Shown: positions 24,224 through 36,207 of the stretch, piece after piece
How positions within the stretch are numbered: the stretch's first letter is position 1
How the letters are laid out: each line of letters begins with the position of its first letter
Origin: Chlamydomonas reinhardtii
Lineage: Eukaryota; Chlorophyta; Chlorophyceae; Chlamydomonadales; Chlamydomonadaceae
Reading direction: 5' to 3'
DNA length: 64,000 bases
Assembly (NCBI RefSeq): GCF_000002595.2
Contig: NC_057005.1
Location: 7,675,193-7,739,192, forward strand
Program-made: the position numbers and the translations under genes
Notes under the pieces: model-generated
Told to the model about the DNA's origin: nothing
The model's input: the letters and a program-made list of their open reading frames with translations, nothing else
Database searches by the model: none

Positions 24224-26230
24224 ATGCTGCACGCGACTCAGCAGCGCGCGGTCGCTGGCCGTCGCCCGTTCTCGGGTGCGCGCGCGTCGAACCGCGTTGT
24301 TGCTCACGCGGCTGCGACCGTCGCCACCAGTCTGCCGACCGTTGACGTCCAGTTCCACCAGCCTAAGCTGGCGGGCGTGACCAACGAGCAGCAGTTCAAG
24401 GCGGTAATCAAGGGGCTGGTCGCTCAGGGCAAGTTCCCTCCGCAGCTGGAGCCCGCTTGGGATTACTTCTATGACAACTACAAGAAGGCTGTCACCAGCA
24501 GTGGCGTCGCTGGGGCCGATGAGAAGCTTGTCACCCAGGTGCAAGCCAGCATTCTGGACAATGTCCTGAACCAGGCGGTGAACCCCTACACCTTCCCCTC
24601 TTTCCACACCCGCCTAATTGAGCCCTACAACTACTATGACTTCGGTCAGCGCTACGTCGCGACCCTCATCGACTTCCAGAACTCCGTGCTGGGTTTCCGC
24701 GAGCGTTTCGACCGCGTTCAGGAGCTGCTGGACCAGAAGCACAACGTTGTTATCCTCGCGAACCACCAGACGGAGGCCGACCCCGGTGTGTTTGCCCATA
24801 TGCTGGCGAAGACGCACCCTAAGCTGGCGACGGATGTGATCTACGTCGCTGGCGACCGCGTTGTCACCGATCCGATGTGCAAGCCCTTCTCCATGGGCCG
24901 CAACCTCTTCTGCGTGCACTCCAAGAAGCACATGGACGACGCTCCGGAGCTGAAGGCCGCAAAGATGGAGACCAACCGCAAGACGCTGGTCGCCATGCAA
25001 CGCAAGCTGAACGAGGGCGGCACGCTCATGTGGATCGCCCCCAGCGGCGGCCGCGACCGCCCCAACGCCAACGACGAGTGGGTGCCCGATAACTTTGATC
25101 CCGCCGCCGTGGAGCTGATGCGCAACCTGGTGCAGCGCGCCAAGCAGCCGGGCCACCTGATGCCCATGTCCATGTTCAGCTACCCCATGATGCCGCCGCC
25201 CAAGACCGTGGACAAGTCCATTGGCGAGCGCCGCCTCACGGCCTTCACGGGCGTGGGCATCTCCCTGTGCGAGGAGCTGGACGTGGCGGCCATCATCGCG
25301 GCCAGCGGCTCGGAGGAGAAGGAGGTGAGGCGGGGGGGGGGTGAGGGGGAGAAGCGGGAGGGGGGAGAGGGAGGGGGGAGAAGGGGCAGCATAGCGGGGC
25401 GGGCGGTGGGTAGGGCGTGGGTGGAAGTGAGGTGGAGTCGGGGGTGGAGCATGGACTGGGAGAGGGACTTGACTGTGTTTGGGGCGTCAAGACGGAGGGC
25501 CTGCCGCACAGGCGCGGGGCGCAACCGTTGCGGCTTGAGGCGGTGCGACGCTGGCAGGGTGGTGCGCGGGCAGGGCCAGCAGGAGACGACCTGTCAGGAG
25601 TTCCCAGGCACATACTACCTTATACCCAGGGGGGAATAGCTCGGGGTGCGGCGCCAGGCAGCGGGGCCTCAGCAGGAAGGGCTGAGCTTGACCTACGCGG
25701 CGCTGGGACGTCTGCCTGGCAGCTTGAGGTACCCAGCGGGGGCGGCCGGAGCCTGGAGCTGTCTGTGGGCTCAATCGCAGACTCAGCAGCAGCAGCAGCA
25801 GCAGTAGCAGCAGCTATGCAGATTGCACATGCCATCGGGAGATTGTTGGCATCAGGATTGCTCAGGCGTTGGTGGCCCTGGGGTGGCGGTAGGGCCCTCC
25901 AGGCCCCATGGCAGCAACAGCAAGTAGCAAGGACTGCGGGCGCGCAGGCGGGCGCACCTTGGTGGCGGGCCAGCCGAACGCGCTGGCACGGCCCACAGCG
26001 GCAACGCAGCGGCCCTTTTGCGCCGCCACGGCTCCCCATCACCCATCGGTGCTCCCTCCCTCGCCCCGCCCCGCCCCTGCCCTCCCCCCGTTCCGCAGGT
26101 GCAGCAGAAGGCTCTGGCCAAGGCCGCGCACGACGCGGTGAAGGAGTCGTACGCGGTGCTGTCCAAGGCCATCCAGGATCCCGCCTTCCGCGCCACCCGC
26201 AAGGAGTTCACACAGCCCTGGATGGCGTAA
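24224..26230 (+). CDS. Plastid glycerol-3-phosphate acyltransferase
   Basis: It transfers an acyl group from acyl-ACP to sn-1 of glycerol-3-phosphate in the chloroplast stroma, the first step of prokaryotic-pathway glycerolipid synthesis (ATS1/PlsB-like family). Two exons, 24224-25324 and 26099-26230, phase 0; 410 residues. Residues 1 to about 35 are Arg/Ala/Ser-rich with no acidic residues, as expected for a chloroplast transit peptide. The plant-type helical domain (about 38-120) precedes the catalytic domain: NHQTEAD at 180-186 is the HX4D acyltransferase motif, GRNLFCVHSKKH (225-236) the substrate-binding block, and WIAPSGGRDR (270-279) the third conserved motif. The second exon (VQQKALAKAAHDAVKES onward) is the C-terminal helix. 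Length matches mature plant enzymes plus transit peptide. The 774-nt intron begins with a purine-rich stretch. I found no TGTAA nearby downstream, so the 3' end is unplaced. Confidence 0.97.
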
Positions 26231-27344
26231 GGAGGCGGGAGCAGCAGCGGCAGTGGCGGCAGCGACAGCAGTGGCGGATCTTGGGGGCACGAGGCAGCAG
26301 CTAGCACACGCGGGGCCGGTGGCGGCAGCGGACGGGAGAGGTGCTGGTGCGGATGCTGGTGCCAGGAGCAGTGCGTCTATGCCTGGCGGCGGCGCCGACC
26401 GGTGCTGAAGCTGTTGTCGGCAGCAGCAGCGGGAACTTGCGCTGGCGATGGCTGAAGGTGATGTGGCTGGCCGTACAGCAAATGCTGCTGTCACGCATTG
26501 TCAGCGGCGGCCGCTGGGTCCGCTGGGATGTGAGGAGTGCGAGATCAGCATAGGCCAGGCGGGTGGGTTGCGGTGCCGCTGCCGACACGTCGCACAGGAA
26601 GGAGCAGGAAGGGTGCGGCTGAGCACCAGGGTCACTTGGGGCCTGTGTTAGCGTGACCGGGCCTGAAAGGGGTATTTGTCTGGGGAGCAGCTCGACGCAC
26701 ATTCGTGGGATTGCTTAGGAAGGAGCGTTGGGATGGCTGTGCCGCGCGGTGTGCCCAGCACGTTGACTGGCTCTGACCCGGGTCAACCAATGCGTTGCGG
26801 CCGTTGCAACGATGCTTCTAATCAGCGTGAGATGGAGTGTACGAATGCAGGTATGACGATGACCATAGACGAGTGTGAGCGTGTGTATCTGTGGATTGGA
26901 CACGGTTCATTCAATCCATTCGTACCGGACATATGACTATACAAGACCGTGTGGAGTGTGTTTGTGCGCTCAAGACTGGACGAAGTGGGCGCTCCCGATG
27001 TGGAGCGCGGTGCTCGCGGGTTGTGTGTCTTGCCGCAACGCAAGCAGCGTGGCGTGGTGTGGATGATTCTTGCATTATGACTGGGGTTTTACCGGCGGCC
27101 CAGAGCGTGTGTGGAGCAAAAGCAAAAACAGGAACAAGGAGCCGTGTGCACAATTCGCGCGGATGGTGGTGGCTGGGGATCTGACAGGAGAGTGCCAACG
27201 GCGGCCGGGTGCTAGTGCTTGAACATCATGTGATATTGTGATTGTACAAATGGACTGCTTGTCCGTTGTGTCTGATGGAGCCAGGCAAGCAGCATGCACA
27301 GATACGCCTATCCAACCCCGATTCGACACAGACCGCGCACAAGT

Positions 27345-27371
27345 CTGTGCACCGCCACAGCCAACACTCAG
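27345..27371. repeat. 27-nt direct repeat, copy 1
   Basis: Reads CTGTGCACCGCCACAGCCAA then CACTCAG. Copy 2 lies 182 nt downstream with one mismatch (A to T). Confidence 0.85.
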
Positions 27372-27526
27372 GGTGACTCACAATGTGTGAGCAGGGCTTC
27401 CCGGGCCACAGCTCAGCCTCAATGCCTCATACAGCTACGCACACCACCTGCCAAGTCCGCGCGCATATTGATGCGCCCTTCCGTGGGACTGCACACGCCC
27501 AGGGGAGGCCCCTCCCCTGCACACGC

Positions 27527-27553
27527 CTGTGCACCGCCTCAGCCAACACTCAG
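27527..27553. repeat. 27-nt direct repeat, copy 2
   Basis: Same as 27345-27371 except one base. The flanks do not align well, so this is a short duplicated block or part of a diverged dispersed repeat. Confidence 0.85.
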
Positions 27554-28285
27554 TGCAGCTCTGTGCGAGTCAGCTCGGGAGAGGGCATCCTGCTGACATG
27601 GTACACTCATACTACCTCGCAGCTCCCGCCATGTGCACGTCACCTCTATGCTACGTGTCAGGTCGATGCCGGCGTCACTCCGGCGCCCGCTGCTGCGGCT
27701 GCAGGCCGCTGCCGCAGGCCCCGTGCATCAGCAGCGGCATCAGCGGCGGCTGCAGCATCACCTCCCGCGGGAGCTCCTGCCGCTGCTGCAGGTGCACTCG
27801 GTGCCGCCGCCGTTGACCCTGGGCTTGGGGATGCCATGGGGTGCGGACGTGCGCCGTTTGCTGTTGCCTGCGGGCGCGCAGCACGGCGGGCAGTGAGCCA
27901 CCAGCGTGGTCATCCAATCCGCGCTAGCAACAGCAGTCGCGCCATATTGCACTGTGCACCCGCCCGCCCGTTCCTGCAAGCGTAGCACCACAGCTCGTAT
28001 CGTTACGCCGCAATTACGCACCTTAGCTGGCCCGCCTGCTTCCGACCCAGCAGCAACTCCGGTGGCTGCTGCCCCTGCCTCCGCACCGCCCGCGCTGCCC
28101 TCTGCCCCCGTGCTTGTCGTGGACCTGTCGCACATGGCGGGCGTTCATACGGATGTCGCGTGGGAGACACGCGAGCGAGCGGGTTGACTCAAATGCAGAT
28201 GTTGCGGTAGGGCCGACCTGCGGCAGCATCCAAAGCCCCACCCCCGTGCCCCACCCCCTAGCTGCTGGCCACGGCCCTTACGAGC

Positions 28286-28499
28286 TCACTTGCTGCCTTT
28301 CCATTTCCGCCACCAGTAGCGGTAGTCCACCCATTCCCGCTTAAACCACTTCAGGTAGCCATACTGCAGGGCGGAGGCGCAACAGTTTAGTATGTGACCT
28401 CGATTGGTGCGCATTTGGACTTACCTGGTGCGCTAGCCCCATGAGGAAGGGTAGCAAGAGATGCAACGGGACGCAGACAGGTCCCAAGCAGATAATCAT
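28286..28499 (-). CDS. Possible small single-pass membrane protein (50 aa)
   Basis: I do not recognise the family. Two exons, 28425-28499 and 28363-28286, join in phase 0 through a good intron (CAG|GTAAGT ... CCTGCAG) to give 50 residues. The first half is a hydrophobic segment (MIICLGPVCVPLHLLLPFLM). The second half is strongly basic and aromatic (KWFKREWVDYRYWWRKWKG). This layout recalls small subunits or assembly factors of respiratory complexes, but that is inference only. ATG 28499 is the only ATG; the frame is open further upstream to about 28550, so an additional 5' exon is possible. A TATA box on the same strand lies about 120 nt upstream, which supports a transcription unit. It is divergent from the SMYD4-like gene. 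Confidence 0.5.
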
Positions 28500-28617
28500 G
28501 GTTGCAAAAGCTTTCAATGCAGTGTCAAGTGTTCCTGCGCGATTGTGCAACTTGGAGAAACGTCTCAGAGCGGTCGCTATAACGGAAGTAACTAGTGCAA
28601 ATTTCGAGAGTACAGTC

Positions 28618-28628
28618 CTATATATAGT
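28618..28628 (-). promoter_or_regulatory. TATA box
   Basis: The + strand reads CCTATATATAGTAC and the minus strand GTACTATATATAGG. It is nearly symmetrical, so it could serve either strand. The small minus-strand gene begins about 120 nt away; the plus-strand gene starts 1 kb away. Confidence 0.45.
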
Positions 28629-29615
28629 ACTACGCGGAGCGACGCCTGCGGATGGATTACGGATACCCGACCCATTGCTTGCAGCCCCTATTGTCGCTGT
28701 GCCGCACTACAAGCCCGGCACCAGGTCACCAGGACCGCTGCCGCCGGCAGTGGTGGCGCTCAAGGTTGCGCCGGGCCCGCCTATAAGGTGCCCGCCGGCC
28801 AGGGCCGGCCCGGCCACCGCCAGCACATAGTTCCGAGCCCGTGCTCGTCAACCTGGGTCGGGCGGAGCCTAACACTCATTACTACTGCTGGAAAGGGCTG
28901 GAAGTGATCATGCGCGCCAGTGGCAGCACCACCCAGCTACCAGCGCTGCAGGTCCGCATGCGTTTCACGCTTCGCCCTCTTGCAGTGGCCCCCTCTGCCC
29001 TCCCTTGCCCCTCACCTTCCTGCAGGTGCGATGCGGCTCTGCCTCGCGAGTGTGGCGTTGCGGTGTGTTTGTGTGGTGCTATCGCCTGTACAGTAACTCC
29101 GCCGTTCGACCGGCCGCGCACTCCTGGGTTCTAGGAATCAGCTGCACCCTACGGGACTTCACCAACCTGCCTTACCACTGTCCCATCTCACACTCCCTTG
29201 CCCCTGCGCCCCTGTTGCCCAGCCCCGCAGTCAGCCGCAGTCAGCCGCAGTGCCCCGCCTCTTGCAGGGGTGCCCCCTGTGCCCCTGTGGCCTACGGTGG
29301 CCTCAGCCCCGCACAGTCGTGCCCCGCCTGGTCCCACCACCTCCTTCCCTGCCCGCCACGAACCTTGGCTGTGCCACCGCAAGCATGTGCAATCATATCA
29401 AATCATGTGCTTTGCCGTTCTGCAATGTGCTTGGCCCATGGGTCTAGGCGTCCATGCCAAAACAACACAGCGTTTCGCTCCAGATCATGACACCAAGGTG
29501 CACGCTAACATCCTACTGGTGTCAGAGAATTTATTTACAAAAGATGTAGCTGTTGACGACAAACTATAAAGCACAACTTTCGCGGTGGGCTTACAAGCCT
29601 TACCGTTTACGCGCC
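28629..29615. other. Upstream region of the SMYD4-like gene
   Basis: No gene supported. It holds the presumed promoter and 5' UTR of the downstream gene. A short tandem CAGTCAGCCG occurs at 29227-29249. Confidence 0.4.
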
Positions 29616-32600
29616 ATGTATTCTATGCTCGGCCGCTTAGAGAAGGCCGCGAGTCAAGATGACAAGGTGTCGGAGCTGCTGCTCGCCAACGCCGATGGCG
29701 CCCGGCTGGTCGGCGCAGTCGAGCGGGCGCTGGCGCTGCGGGCGGGTGAGCTGTTCGCCGAGCTGGTAGCGCAGCTGACATCGCTGGAGGTGGAGGTGAG
29801 GGCGAGGGGCGGGGTGGAGGAGTGGCTGGGGCGGAGGTGAGAGGGAGGTGAGAGGGAGGTGAAGGGTGGGGCTGTGTAATGCAGGAGGGGGAAGGCAGTG
29901 CAGAGGTACCGCGGGGCGGGGCGGGGGGCGCAAAGGCTGTAAAGGGGCGGCTTCGGACGTGGCTGGCCATGCCATCCCGGCATGCACCGAGGCCTGTGGC
30001 CTGTAGCCTGTGAGGCAGGGCGGCACAGCGGTACAGGTGGGCCGTGGCGGCCCGCCGCCTCCGCGGTACTCCATGACCCGACAACCCGTCGCGGCTCCAC
30101 ACACACACGACGCATGTGCGCGTGCAGGGTTGCGGTCCGGACCAGGCGCGGGCGGAGGCGGCTCGTGCAGCCGGCAATGGCCTGTTTCAGAAGGGGCAGT
30201 GGGCGGCCGCAGTGGCGGCGTACACGGGTGCGATGGCGGCGGCTGTGCGGGGCCGGGGGCGGGGGCGGGGGCAGGCGGCGGGGTGCGTGGGTGGGTGACC
30301 TGAACTGGTGGCAGGCCGTGGCATCGCCACGAGGGGCTTACGTGGTTGTCGCCCGCCCCTCCCCTGCTGCATGCGAGATCTGCCTGCCGTATTCCTTGGG
30401 CTTGGGTGCGGCACCCACCGCCCCGGGCTATGTCCATCGTGTAGCAACATGCACCCCCCGCTTGCGTACACACGCCCACATGCACATGTCTGCCACGCCC
30501 ATGTCCCCTCACCTCGCTTTCCCCCTTCCCCTGCCCACGCCCACACCCACACCCACACCCACACCCACAGAGGCGCTGCGGCAGCAGCAGGCGCTGACGG
30601 CCGCCGGCCGCGCCGCCGCCAGTCGCCTGTACAGCAACAGGGCGGCGGCGCTGTTGAAGCTGCAGGCGGCGGCGGCGGCGGGGCAGGCGGCGGCGGCGGC
30701 GGCGACAGCGCCTGACTGCCACTGGGCAGCACGCGGTGCTCTGGCGGATGCGAGGTGTGCGGCGGCCGCTGACCCGGCCTTTGCAAAGGTGCGTACGGCG
30801 TGGGCCACTCAGCATTAGCAGCCTAGTCGCCGTGCCTCCCGCAAACAGCTACATCTTTATCATACCGACCTACTGTCTGCCTTGTGTTCATGCCCCGTAC
30901 GTACACGCGCACAGGCGCACTACCGTGCGGCATGTGCGCTGCGGCTGCTAGGGGACCTGCCGGCGGCGGCGGCGGAGTGCGGGCGCGCGGCGAAGCTGAA
31001 CGCGGCAGGGGCAACTGCCGGGGCGCCAGGGGCGGCCCCGGCGGCGGCGACGGCAGGGGCGGCGGCGGTGGATGAGGCCACGGCGCTGCTGGCGGAGATA
31101 CGACTGGAGCAGCGGCAGCAGCAGCAGCAGCGGCAGGAGGGTCCGTTGTCAGCGGCGGCGGTGGCGGCAGCGGGCCCAGCTGGTGACGGCGATGCTGGGG
31201 GCGGCGAGGGGCCAACCCCAACAGGGCTTACCGCCGCCGGTGGTGGTCACCTCGAGGGAGCGGCGGCGGCGGCGGCGCAGGCGGAGGCGGCGGCGCAGGC
31301 GGAGGCGGTGGTGGGTCGGCGCTGGCTGCACCGGGGTGTGGCGGAGGCGCACAGCGCCGCATTGGGACGACACCTGGTGGTCAGCGGCGCGGCGGCGCCG
31401 GCGGAGGCGGAGGCGGGTGGAGTAGACACACTTGCGGCGGCAGCGCCTGCAGCAGCGGAAGCAGCGGTCAGAGGTGCAGCGGAAAAAGTCCAGCAGCCGC
31501 AGGAGCAGGTGGGGGCAGTAGGGGCGGCTGGCGGGCTAGCGTCAGGGGGTGTTCCGGCGGCGGCGGACGTGCTGGCGGACTGGCCGCTGGCGGCGGTGCT
31601 GTGCAGGCCCTGGCGGCGGCGGAGCCAGCAGCAACAGCAGCAGAAACAGAATGCGGCGGCGGGGGCAAACGGTGGGACCAGCGAAGTTGTGTTGCGCTGC
31701 TGGCATTGCACGGCTCCGCTGTGCGTCTCCGCGGCCGAGGTGACGGCAGCGACGGCAACCGCCGCCGCCGCCAACATCTCCACCCAGCAGCGGCACAGCG
31801 GCGGCGCCGAGCCGCCTGCCTGCCTGCCGTACCCGTGTGAGTACTGCTACATGGCCCTGTACTGCTCGCCCGCCTGCCGGGACGCCGACGCCTTCCACGC
31901 GCCCGGCGGCGCCGAGTGCGGCCAGCCCTGGGCGGCGGTGCTGCCGGATGAGGCGCAGCTGGCGGCGCGGCTGGCGCGCCTGGCAGCGGCTACAGAGGCG
32001 ACAGCGGCGGCGGCTTCTGAGGCGGCGGTCACTGAGGCGGTCGCACGGGTGGAAGGGGCAGGGCCGGGGGCGGGGATGCCATCAGGCATGTCTGATGGCA
32101 GGGGCACTGTTGAGAGCGGCGGCGGCGGCGGCGCTGTGAGTTTCGTGGCGGGGTGCGGCGACGCAGCCGCGTCGCTACGGCGGCTGCTGACGCACGAAGC
32201 CCGCCGCCCCCCTGCGGAGCGGCTGCATGCGGCGGTCCTGGCCGCAGCCACTGCCGCCACCTACCGGGCCGCCTGCCGCACCAGCCTGCAACGCTGGCAG
32301 CGCCAACGCCTGTCTACGCCGCCACCGCAACCCCCGCCGGCGGATGCTCCATCGTCAGCTCTGCCAGTCACGAGCACCTCGGGCACCAGCACTGGTCACG
32401 GACGTGGCGGCGCTGGTGGGAGCACCGGCAGCCCCGACGGCTGCAGCGGCAGTAGCAGTAGCAGCAGCGGCAGTAGCAGCAGCGGCGTCGGCCCGCTGCC
32501 CATGGACTCAACAGCGGAGAGCCGGCGGCGGCGCTGGCTGACGGGCGGCGTGACGGAGTCCGGCGCCGAGCCGCCGGCGCCGGAGGCAGCTGACGTGTAC

Positions 32601-34711
32601 GCCATGATGTGGGCTGTAGCAGTGAACGGCATGGCGGTGCGGCCCGACGCCTACGGCAGTAGCAGCCGCGGCAGCAGCTCCGGGCCGCCGGGGCTGGGGC
32701 GGCCCGAGGCGGCGGCGGCGGCGGCGGCGGCGGGTGGGCGTCTGGCTCTGGCGCTGTACCCGCTGGCGGCGCTGGGCCTGAACCACAGCTGTGACCCGTG
32801 CCTGGCGCCCAGGTGCGTGTGCGTGCGTGTGCGTGCGTGTGCGTGCGTGTGCGTGCGTGTTCGTATGTCTGTGCGTGTTTGGCCGTGGCGCCGCAGGTGT
32901 TGCTTGCATTGGTGGAGACCGGTAGGTTGGGTAGGTGCACGGGCCGGGAAAGGGAGCAACGGACATATGCAGGCCAGACCTGCAGGAGGTGCGTGCGCGC
33001 CCACCACACGCATCACCCGACGCCACGCCCACCGCGCCCACCACGCCCGCCCACCCGCCGCACACCTGGATGCGTGCAGGTTCCGGCGCGGCCTGCAGCT
33101 GGTGTGCCGCGCCCGGCGGCCGCTGCCGCCCGGCGCCGCCCTCACCATCAGCTACGGACCGCAGGCGGGGAAGGCGCCGCGGCAGGCGCGGCAGGCGGCG
33201 CTGCAGGTGCGCTAGTGCATAAGCGCCCGTGTGTCCGTGCGTGTGGGCGTGTGGGCGTGTGTGTACCCGCTGTGTCGTGCGGTTGTGGGGCGGAACAGAA
33301 GACTCTGCGTCCCGTGCTCGGGCCCCTTCTCTTCTCCCGCTAGGCCTGACGGCCAGCCGCCCCTGCGCCCACACAGGACCAGTACGCCTTCCAATGCGCC
33401 TGCACCGCCTGCGGCGACGGCAATTGCAGCAGCAGCAATATTGGCAGTAGCAGCAGTGGCGGTGGCAGTAGCAGTAGGTGTCTGGAAGCGGCGGTGTGGG
33501 GCCTGGCGTGTCCGCGGTGCGCCAGCGCCGCCTTCACCACACCTGCCACCAGGCTGCTGCTACCGGCAGCTGGCAGTAGCAGCAGCAGCGGCGGCAACAG
33601 CATCGACGGCAGTCGCAGCAGCAACGGCAGTAGCGCGCCGGGCGCCCGCCTGCCCTCCGCCGCCCTGCCCGCAAACCCCGACCTGGCGGCTGTGCTCCTG
33701 TGCGATGCAGCAGCAGCTGCAGGCGCCGCCGAGTCGGTGCCCTCAGGCGCACAGCCGGATGCCACCGCCGCCCGCGCCAGCAGCGCTGCTGGTGCTGGTG
33801 CTGGTGCTGGTGCCGGCGGCAGGTGCGCCTGCACCGGCTGCGGCCGCTTCATCGCGCCGGGCGAGGAGGCGCAGGCGGCGGCGGCACTGGCGGAGGCGGC
33901 GCAGCTAGAGGGGGCGGGGCATGCCGAGCTGGGCCGAGCCTTGGCCGCGTTGCAGCCCGGCAGCGGCGGCGGCGCGGCGGCGCCGGCAGCCGCGGTGGAA
34001 GTGGCGGAGGCGGCGCGCACTGGCTGGCGGCGGCTGGCGGGCGCAGCGGAGGCCCGGCGGCGTGTGCTGCCCTGCACCAGCCGCCTGCTGGGGGCGGGAC
34101 TGCACGCAGCCGCCACGGCGGCGGCCGACGTCCTGGCGGCCGCGGCGGCGGTGGCGGCGGCGTCAGTAACTGGGTCGGCGGCGGTAGCGGAACGCGGCGC
34201 CGCCGTAGCTGAGCTGGCGGCTGGTGGTGCCGCCATGGCGGTTGAGAGTGTGGCGGCGCTGGCGCTGGTGTACGGCTGCTGCAGTACGGAGGTGTTGTAC
34301 GAGCTGGGGGTGTTGCAGGGGCTGCTGGAGGCGGCGGCGGCGGCGGGCGCGGCGGCGGCGGTGGCAGGGAGGGACGGCAGTGCTATCAATGCGGGGGTGA
34401 GCGCTGACGGCGAGACCGGAACGGGGGCGGGGGCTGGCAGCGGCGCCGCGGCGGAGCCGTATGCAGTGCCGCCAGAGGGGCCGACCGCGGTGTTGGCGGC
34501 GGCTGAGGCCTGCTGGCACCCGCGCTGCCCGCACTGCGGCACTGCCGGGGGTGCGCACGAGGCAGCGCTGCTGCCGCGGCTGGCAGACACGGCGGCGGCG
34601 CTGCGGGCGGACCTGACAGCAGCAGCGGGAGTGGGGGCGGGGGCGGGCGGATCGCTGGCGGCAGTGCGGCGCCTGCAGAGCTGTGTGCGCTGGCATGTGC
34701 TGGGGGACTAA
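29616..34711 (+). CDS. TPR/MYND/SET-domain protein (SMYD4-like)
   Basis: Likely protein lysine methyltransferase of the SMYD family, most like SMYD4, which carries TPRs before its SET/MYND core. Six exons: 29616-29795, 30128-30227, 30571-30788, 30915-32812, 33080-33206, 33377-34711; 1285 residues, all phases closed. Joining exons 2 and 3 creates a TPR (QWAAAVAAYTEALRQQQ ... LYSNRAAALLKLQ), continued by DPAFAKAHYRAACALRLLGD (about 70-200). A MYND zinc finger lies at about 428-502: CWHC ... CEYCYMALYCSPACRDA ... H ... C. The C-terminal part of SET follows: NHSCDP near 789 (the cofactor-pocket motif) and ALTISYG near 820, then post-SET cysteines (FQCACTACGDG) near 846-853. Ala/Gly/Ser-rich inserts make it longer than animal SMYD4. 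The remaining 430 residues are Ala-rich, helical, with CxxC pairs. Whether it is catalytically active cannot be judged. Confidence 0.85.
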
Positions 34712-35086
34712 CGAACGGGAGCGAGGGCAGTGTGTGGGCGGAACCGCGGGACTTGTAGTCCAACACCACACGCAGCTCTCATGCGGCAGTGGCGTGAGGG
34801 CGGCGAGGCAGTGGGCAAGTCGTCGATATGCAAGCGCACGCCGAAGTGGAAGTCAGGACGGGATAGTCGAGTTCGCTGGCCACTGTTCTTTGGCTTCGCC
34901 ATTTCGCTACTGCTGCTTCGTACTGGGCTACAGGGCTACTGGTACGCTGGTTGCCTTTGCTACCGGCACCTTTTACACATCCACGGAGGACACCATACTG
35001 ATCCTGACTGATCCTCCATCCGCCGCCCCCAACCTTACCATGCAGCAGCCACACACACGCGGGCCGTCCGGCGGGCTTCAGATGTT

Positions 35087-35091
35087 TTACA
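35087..35091 (-). terminator. TGTAA polyadenylation signal candidate (LSM8)
   Basis: First minus-strand TGTAA I found beyond the LSM8 stop. The implied 3' UTR of about 1.35 kb is long, so the assignment is weak. Confidence 0.25.
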
Positions 35092-36174
35092 CACGCGCGC
35101 AACACCTGGGGGAGAGGGAGTCTCTGCGTCGTACAGGCCTCAGCTCGCCGTCCCGCACATCCCGAAACCCCCCACACACAAGCTCTGCACCTCCGGCGAG
35201 CGGCCCACAGCCCCACACCCTGCACCCGCACTCCTGTACATCAGTCCGGAAAGACCGACCACCTACCCCAATGCAGCCAGTCAGCCCAAAGGACCCAGGC
35301 AGCTCATCGCTCCCAAAACTGCAATCAGGCAGTCCGCCCGTGTCTGTGCCCTTCGCCCTGTGTGCAGCGGCACCGCATGCCCCACGACGGCTTCCTCGAT
35401 CCGTTGCAAGAAGGGGCGAGGAAGCCGACAGACTTTCACCATCAAAGCCAACGCCACCAGTAACCCCGTTGTGCACTTTCCAGGCCCTAGTCCTCCACGA
35501 GCCGCCAATGTACGGCACTGACCAAATGCCAAGTGTGGAAAGCACCGCACGCCACGCCCGCGCCGGCGGTGCGCTCCGGGTCCCACGCGGCGGCGCACCC
35601 CCAGCCCCCCCCTGTGGCCCAACCCACGCCACCGCCTGCCGGCAGCTCCGCAGCGGGGCGTGGGTAGGCAGGGTGTCGAGCCACAGCCACAGCGCCCCCG
35701 TCCGCCTGCTCGCTCGGCCGCCCGCCGTCCTGCCCGTTCGTGTGCCTGCCTGCGCAGGGCGCCACCAAGGCCTCCGCATGTCCGCTGCCTGGAGCCACCT
35801 GGGCTGCTGTCTCCAATGAGGCATGTTCACCCACTGACGGCACCAGGTGTGGCGGTGTGAGGCGAACGGCCCCCGGCCTGACCGCGTGCAGCGCCGTGTC
35901 CAACCCAGCCCAACTCAACGCAGCTGGCTGCAGGGGGCTGTGCGGCTGCATCCGGCGGCAGCTGTTGCGGCTGCGGCAGGACGGCCGCGGTTGACAGCCT
36001 GGCTGACAGCTGTCGGGTGCCGACCCAGGACGCGGGCAGGGCTGGTGCCACATGTTACTCCACCGCCCGCCAATCCAGCCCGCACGACGGCCGTCCTGTG
36101 AAGGGCCCCCGCTGCCCCTGCCCCCGCGCCTGCGTCTGCCGTGTCGAAATGCCGCTGCTACTGCCGCCGGCTCC

Positions 36175-36207
36175 GGCTGACACGGCTGACACGGCTGACA
36201 CGGCTGC
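36175..36207. repeat. GCTGACACG tandem repeat
   Basis: About four 9-nt units (GGCTGACACGGCTGACACGG ...) in a non-coding spacer. Confidence 0.85.

Larger units (their letters stand above)
26231..28285. other. Region downstream of GPAT with no firm gene
   Basis: Probably the GPAT 3' UTR followed by spacer. A 27-nt direct repeat occurs here (see separate entries). A plus-strand open frame at 27633-27896 is Leu/Arg/Gln-rich and could be an exon, but I found no partner exon with matching phase and do not call it. Confidence 0.4.

Noticed and set aside
27633-27896. Leu/Arg/Gln-rich plus-strand frame downstream of GPAT
   Set aside because: Looked exon-like (ends near HSVPPPLTLGLGMPWG), but I found no in-phase partner exon and no known family.
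33340-34590. Minus-strand 416-codon frame opposite the SMYD4-like last exon
   Set aside because: Ala/Ser/Pro shadow of the coding strand; no splice partner and no recognisable sequence.
35087-35830. Minus-strand 247-codon frame between SMYD4-like gene and LSM8
   Set aside because: Composition is Gly/Arg/Trp-rich as expected for chance frames in GC-rich DNA, it lies in the expected LSM8 3' UTR, and no domain or splice structure is visible.
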